Part shown: positions 62,021 through 64,000 of the stretch, in pieces
How positions within the stretch are numbered: position 1 is the stretch's first letter
Layout: each line of letters starts with the position of its first letter
Assembly (NCBI RefSeq): GCF_910593845.1
Contig: NZ_CAJVAS010000012.1
Span: 124,001-188,000, forward strand
DNA from: Paenibacillus solanacearum
GTDB taxonomy: Bacteria; Bacillota; Bacilli; Paenibacillales; NBRC-103111
Length of the DNA: 64,000 nt
Reading direction: 5' to 3'
Notes under the pieces: generated by a model
What the model saw: only the letters and a program-made list of their open reading frames with translations
Database searches by the model: none
Told to the model about the DNA's origin: nothing
Position numbers and translations under genes: made by a program

Positions 62021-63172
62021 ATGCAATCAACCGTACAATCGTTGTTTCAACCTTATACACTACCGAGCGGCGTAACGCTCGCGAATCGGCTCGTGATGGC
62101 CCCGATGACGCATCTTTCCTCTCAACCTGACGGCAAGGTTTCCGCTGCCGAGATCGCATATTATGTCAGGCGGTCGGAAGGACTGGGTCTGATTATTACG
62201 GCAGCCACCTGGGTGACACCGAGCGGCGGGATGCACGGCTCCCCTGGGGCCGCGGCTGACGACGATATCCCCGGTCTGCGCCGGCTCGCCGCAGCGATTC
62301 GGGAGCGAGGGGCCAAGGCGGTCCTTCAACTGTTCCACACGGGACGCCAGGGTACGAGGACGGGAGATCTCGTCGCCCCGAGCGCGGTGCCAGAAGCCCG
62401 CGAAGGCGCTGCCGTGCCGCGGGCGCTGGAGGAGGCCGAGATCGCGGATATTATTCATGCGTTCGGCGAAGCCGCTCGCCGGGCGATCGCGACCGGGTTC
62501 GATGGCGTGGAGATTCATGGGGGCAACGGCAACTTGACCCATCAATTTTTCTCGCCGCTCTCGAATCAGCGCAATGACCGGTACGGCGGCACGCTGGAGC
62601 GGCGAATGACGTTCGGGCTCGCGGTCGTCGACGAAGTGCAGCGCGTCGTCCGCGAGCACGCGGACCGGCCGTTCGCGGTCGGCTACCGGCTCTCGCCGGA
62701 AGAGCGAGACATGCCCGGAGCGGCGTCGGACGCTCCGGACGAGCGGGAGCAGCCGGGGATCACCATGGAGGATACGCTGGCATTCGTTGACGTACTTGCC
62801 GGTCGCGGGCTCGATTACCTTCACATCTCGTTGACCGACTTCCGCAACCCGCCGCGCCGGGGTTCATGGGGCGGCCGATCTCGCCTTGCCATTCTGCAGG
62901 AGCGCGTCGGCGGCCGGGTGCCGCTCATCGGCGTGGGCGCCGTTCACACGGCCGAAGACGCGCTCGAAGCGATGCAATCGGGCGTTCCGCTCCTCGCGCT
63001 GGGACGCGAGCTCCTCATGGAGCCCGATTGGGTCGACAAAGCCCGCAGCGGACGCAGTGCAGACATCCGCACAACGATGCCGGCGAACGGCTGCGAACGG
63101 CTGTCGATTCCCGATCCGATGTGGCAGCTTCTCCGAAGCATTCCCGGCTGGCTGCCGTTCGAGGAGAAGTAA
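62021..63172 (+). CDS. NADH:flavin oxidoreductase / old yellow enzyme family
   Basis: A 383-residue FMN TIM-barrel reductase, different from NamA. It starts PYTLPSGVTLANRLVMAPMTHLSS (Thr rather than Cys at the NamA redox position), and has VEIHGGNGNLTHQFFSPLSNQRNDRYGG, where the second substrate-binding residue of the HGAH motif is Asn, and a C-terminal phosphate site VGAVHTAEDAL...LLALGRELLMEPDW. An AAGGAG site lies about 12 bases ahead of ATG 62021. This is the second OYE in the window; the substrate is unknown. Confidence 0.9.
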   Translation: MQSTVQSLFQPYTLPSGVTLANRLVMAPMTHLSSQPDGKVSAAEIAYYVRRSEGLGLIITAATWVTPSGGMHGSPGAAADDDIPGLRRLAAAIRERGAKAVLQLFHTGRQGTRTGDLVAPSAVPEAREGAAVPRALEEAEIADIIHAFGEAARRAIATGFDGVEIHGGNGNLTHQFFSPLSNQRNDRYGGTLERRMTFGLAVVDEVQRVVREHADRPFAVGYRLSPEERDMPGAASDAPDEREQPGITMEDTLAFVDVLAGRGLDYLHISLTDFRNPPRRGSWGGRSRLAILQERVGGRVPLIGVGAVHTAEDALEAMQSGVPLLALGRELLMEPDWVDKARSGRSADIRTTMPANGCERLSIPDPMWQLLRSIPGWLPFEEK

Positions 63173-63377
63173 CTGCCCTGTTCTTCGCATAAGCCGACTG
63201 CAAGGCGCTGTACTTTGCAAGCCGATGAAGCGAAGGCCTTCCACGCCGGAGGGGCTTCCCGGCGCAGCTCAACGTACCTTTGGGAAGACTGAACCGAACG
63301 ATGGCTCGCGGTACCGCTGGACATTTGTGCACCGACACAAAGCTGGTTTAATAAACGACACCACTTTGCTTAAATAT
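63173..63377. other. Intergenic region, nothing recognised
   Basis: No gene, RNA or regulatory motif is seen between the reductase stop and the terminator at 63378. Confidence 0.35.
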
Positions 63378-63421
63378 AAAACGCGAGACAAAACTGTAAT
63401 TCAAGTTTTGTCTCGCGTTTT
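63378..63421. terminator. Strong bidirectional terminator
   Basis: A 17-bp perfect stem (63378-63394 with 63405-63421, cores ACGCGAGACAAAAC and GTTTTGTCTCGCGT) with A/T ends on both sides. It lies between the reductase and the terminal minus-strand gene. Confidence 0.88.
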
Positions 63422-63530
63422 CGCGGGAGCTTAATCATGGGACATTGAACTCGTAATCCGTAATGACAGGGGAATTCAGCCATACCTTTGACATACTGAC
63501 AATAGCTGAATCCCATAAAAGATTCGTTTC

Positions 63531-63791
63531 TTACAGCTTTTCCATGAAAGCTAACAAATGTTCTTTCACCTGTGCTTTTTCTTCCTGGGTCATATTGTTT
63601 AATTTTAAATTCTTCTTTGCATTATCAGGGGTTATAAGGATTGTGGAGGGTTCATGAATTGTTTCTTTAAGGGTATTTTCTTCCGTGAGCAACAGCTTAG
63701 ATTTGTTTGAATAGGAATGGATTATTTCCGTTTGTAAATAATTACCTTCCATATCATAAAAATCCTCAATAGATTTAATATCCGATTTCAT
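63531..63791 (-). CDS. Small protein of unknown function, AT-rich
   Basis: An 86-residue, charged protein with no recognised family. Visible are an acidic N-terminus (SDIKSIEDFYDMEGNYL), a central LLLTEENTLKETIHEP stretch and a helical C-terminus (MTQEEKAQVKEHLLAFMEKL). AAGGG lies 9 bases ahead of the ATG at 63791; a longer frame reaches 63875. Base composition is clearly richer in AT than the rest of the window, which could mean recent acquisition. No function is proposed. Confidence 0.55.
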   Translation of the reverse strand: MKSDIKSIEDFYDMEGNYLQTEIIHSYSNKSKLLLTEENTLKETIHEPSTILITPDNAKKNLKLNNMTQEEKAQVKEHLLAFMEKL

Positions 63792-64000
63792 ATGGGTTTT
63801 CCCTTCCTCAATAGTGGTTATTGATTGATGTTCCGATATCCTGCCAATTCGCAACGACGGCAGCCGTCTTGTCATGATTGAGCTATCGTTCTCCGATAGC
63901 TGAATAGGCTGCCAAGCGGTTTGTAAAGTGAAATATTTATTAAAACGTAGGAGCAGGTGGTTCGTCTATTTTCATACGGAGTAAACTATAAGGCTTCTGC
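63792..64000. other. Window end, no gene called
   Basis: Apart from a possible N-terminal extension of the small minus-strand gene (to 63875), I see no supported feature. Confidence 0.3.

Noticed and set aside
1..64000. CRISPR arrays, tRNA, rRNA, prophage or intact IS elements
   Set aside because: No regularly spaced repeats, tRNA arms, rRNA blocks or transposase/integrase motifs were found on either strand.

Overview
The window looks like chromosomal DNA of a spore-forming, Paenibacillus-like member of the Bacillota. The signs are a moderately high GC content by eye, strong AGGAGG ribosome binding sites, GTG/TTG starts, a gerK-type spore germination operon, T-box leaders, a one-chain AraC sensor-regulator next to an LplABC-like sugar importer, an SLH-anchored protein and copper-amine-oxidase-type 'stalk' proteins. 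There are no rRNA, tRNA, CRISPR, phage or intact insertion-sequence genes. Only the last ~600 bases are clearly more AT-rich.

Layout. 1-2978: end of a peptide/nickel-type ABC importer operon (two ATPases) followed by a SAM methyltransferase and a thioredoxin-like [2Fe-2S] protein. 3242-7093: class Ib ribonucleotide reductase nrdIEF behind a sigma-A promoter, a probable NrdR box, a cobalamin riboswitch and a terminator. 7124-9386: LysR regulator divergent from a CynX-type MFS exporter. 9513-12925: aas-lplT lysophospholipid salvage pair. 13190-21104: a tight five-gene operon (SWIM zinc finger, helical-repeat protein, MoxR AAA+ ATPase, DUF5682-like protein with TIKI/TraB-like motifs, VWA protein), related to E. 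coli yehLMPQ and functionally uncharacterised; it is the best candidate for an undescribed system. 21384-22001: histidine phosphatase. 22141-27443: gerK-type operon A-B-C-D-B' with two B subunits. 27666-28570: a GNAT acetyltransferase preceded by what looks like an attenuator leader. 28731-30804: two secreted or membrane-anchored proteins of unknown role. 30903-36980: YesN-like sensor-regulator divergent from an LplB/LplC/LplA-type importer. 37084-38793: MutS-like ATPase. 38870-39262: broken PL7 alginate lyase. 39376-40593: cytochrome P450. 40758-47599: DUF975 membrane protein, phosphotransferase, SLH-anchored esterase, beta-helix protein and a stalk protein. 47667-50190: promoter, two tandem T-box leaders and ilvB. 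50343-52169: UbiD decarboxylase. 52335-54084: hxlR-hxlA-hxlB (formaldehyde assimilation or detoxification). 54248-57672: SDR, old yellow enzyme NamA, DsbA-type oxidoreductase, glutathione peroxidase. 57876-63172: LysM protein, Fe-type alcohol dehydrogenase, low-molecular-weight phosphatase, AzlC/AzlD exporter, second old yellow enzyme. 63531-63791: small unknown protein.

How the parts work together. Several units appear to be controlled by RNA leaders: cobalamin for nrdIEF, uncharged tRNA (probably tRNA-Val) through two serial T-boxes for ilvB, and possibly translation-coupled attenuation for the GNAT gene. A redox/electrophile theme runs through 52-63 kb (formaldehyde fixation, two OYE-family reductases, a thiol peroxidase, a DsbA-like protein, an alcohol dehydrogenase), although these are separate transcription units. 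Everything here is read from sequence only; family names come from motif recognition, not from database searches.
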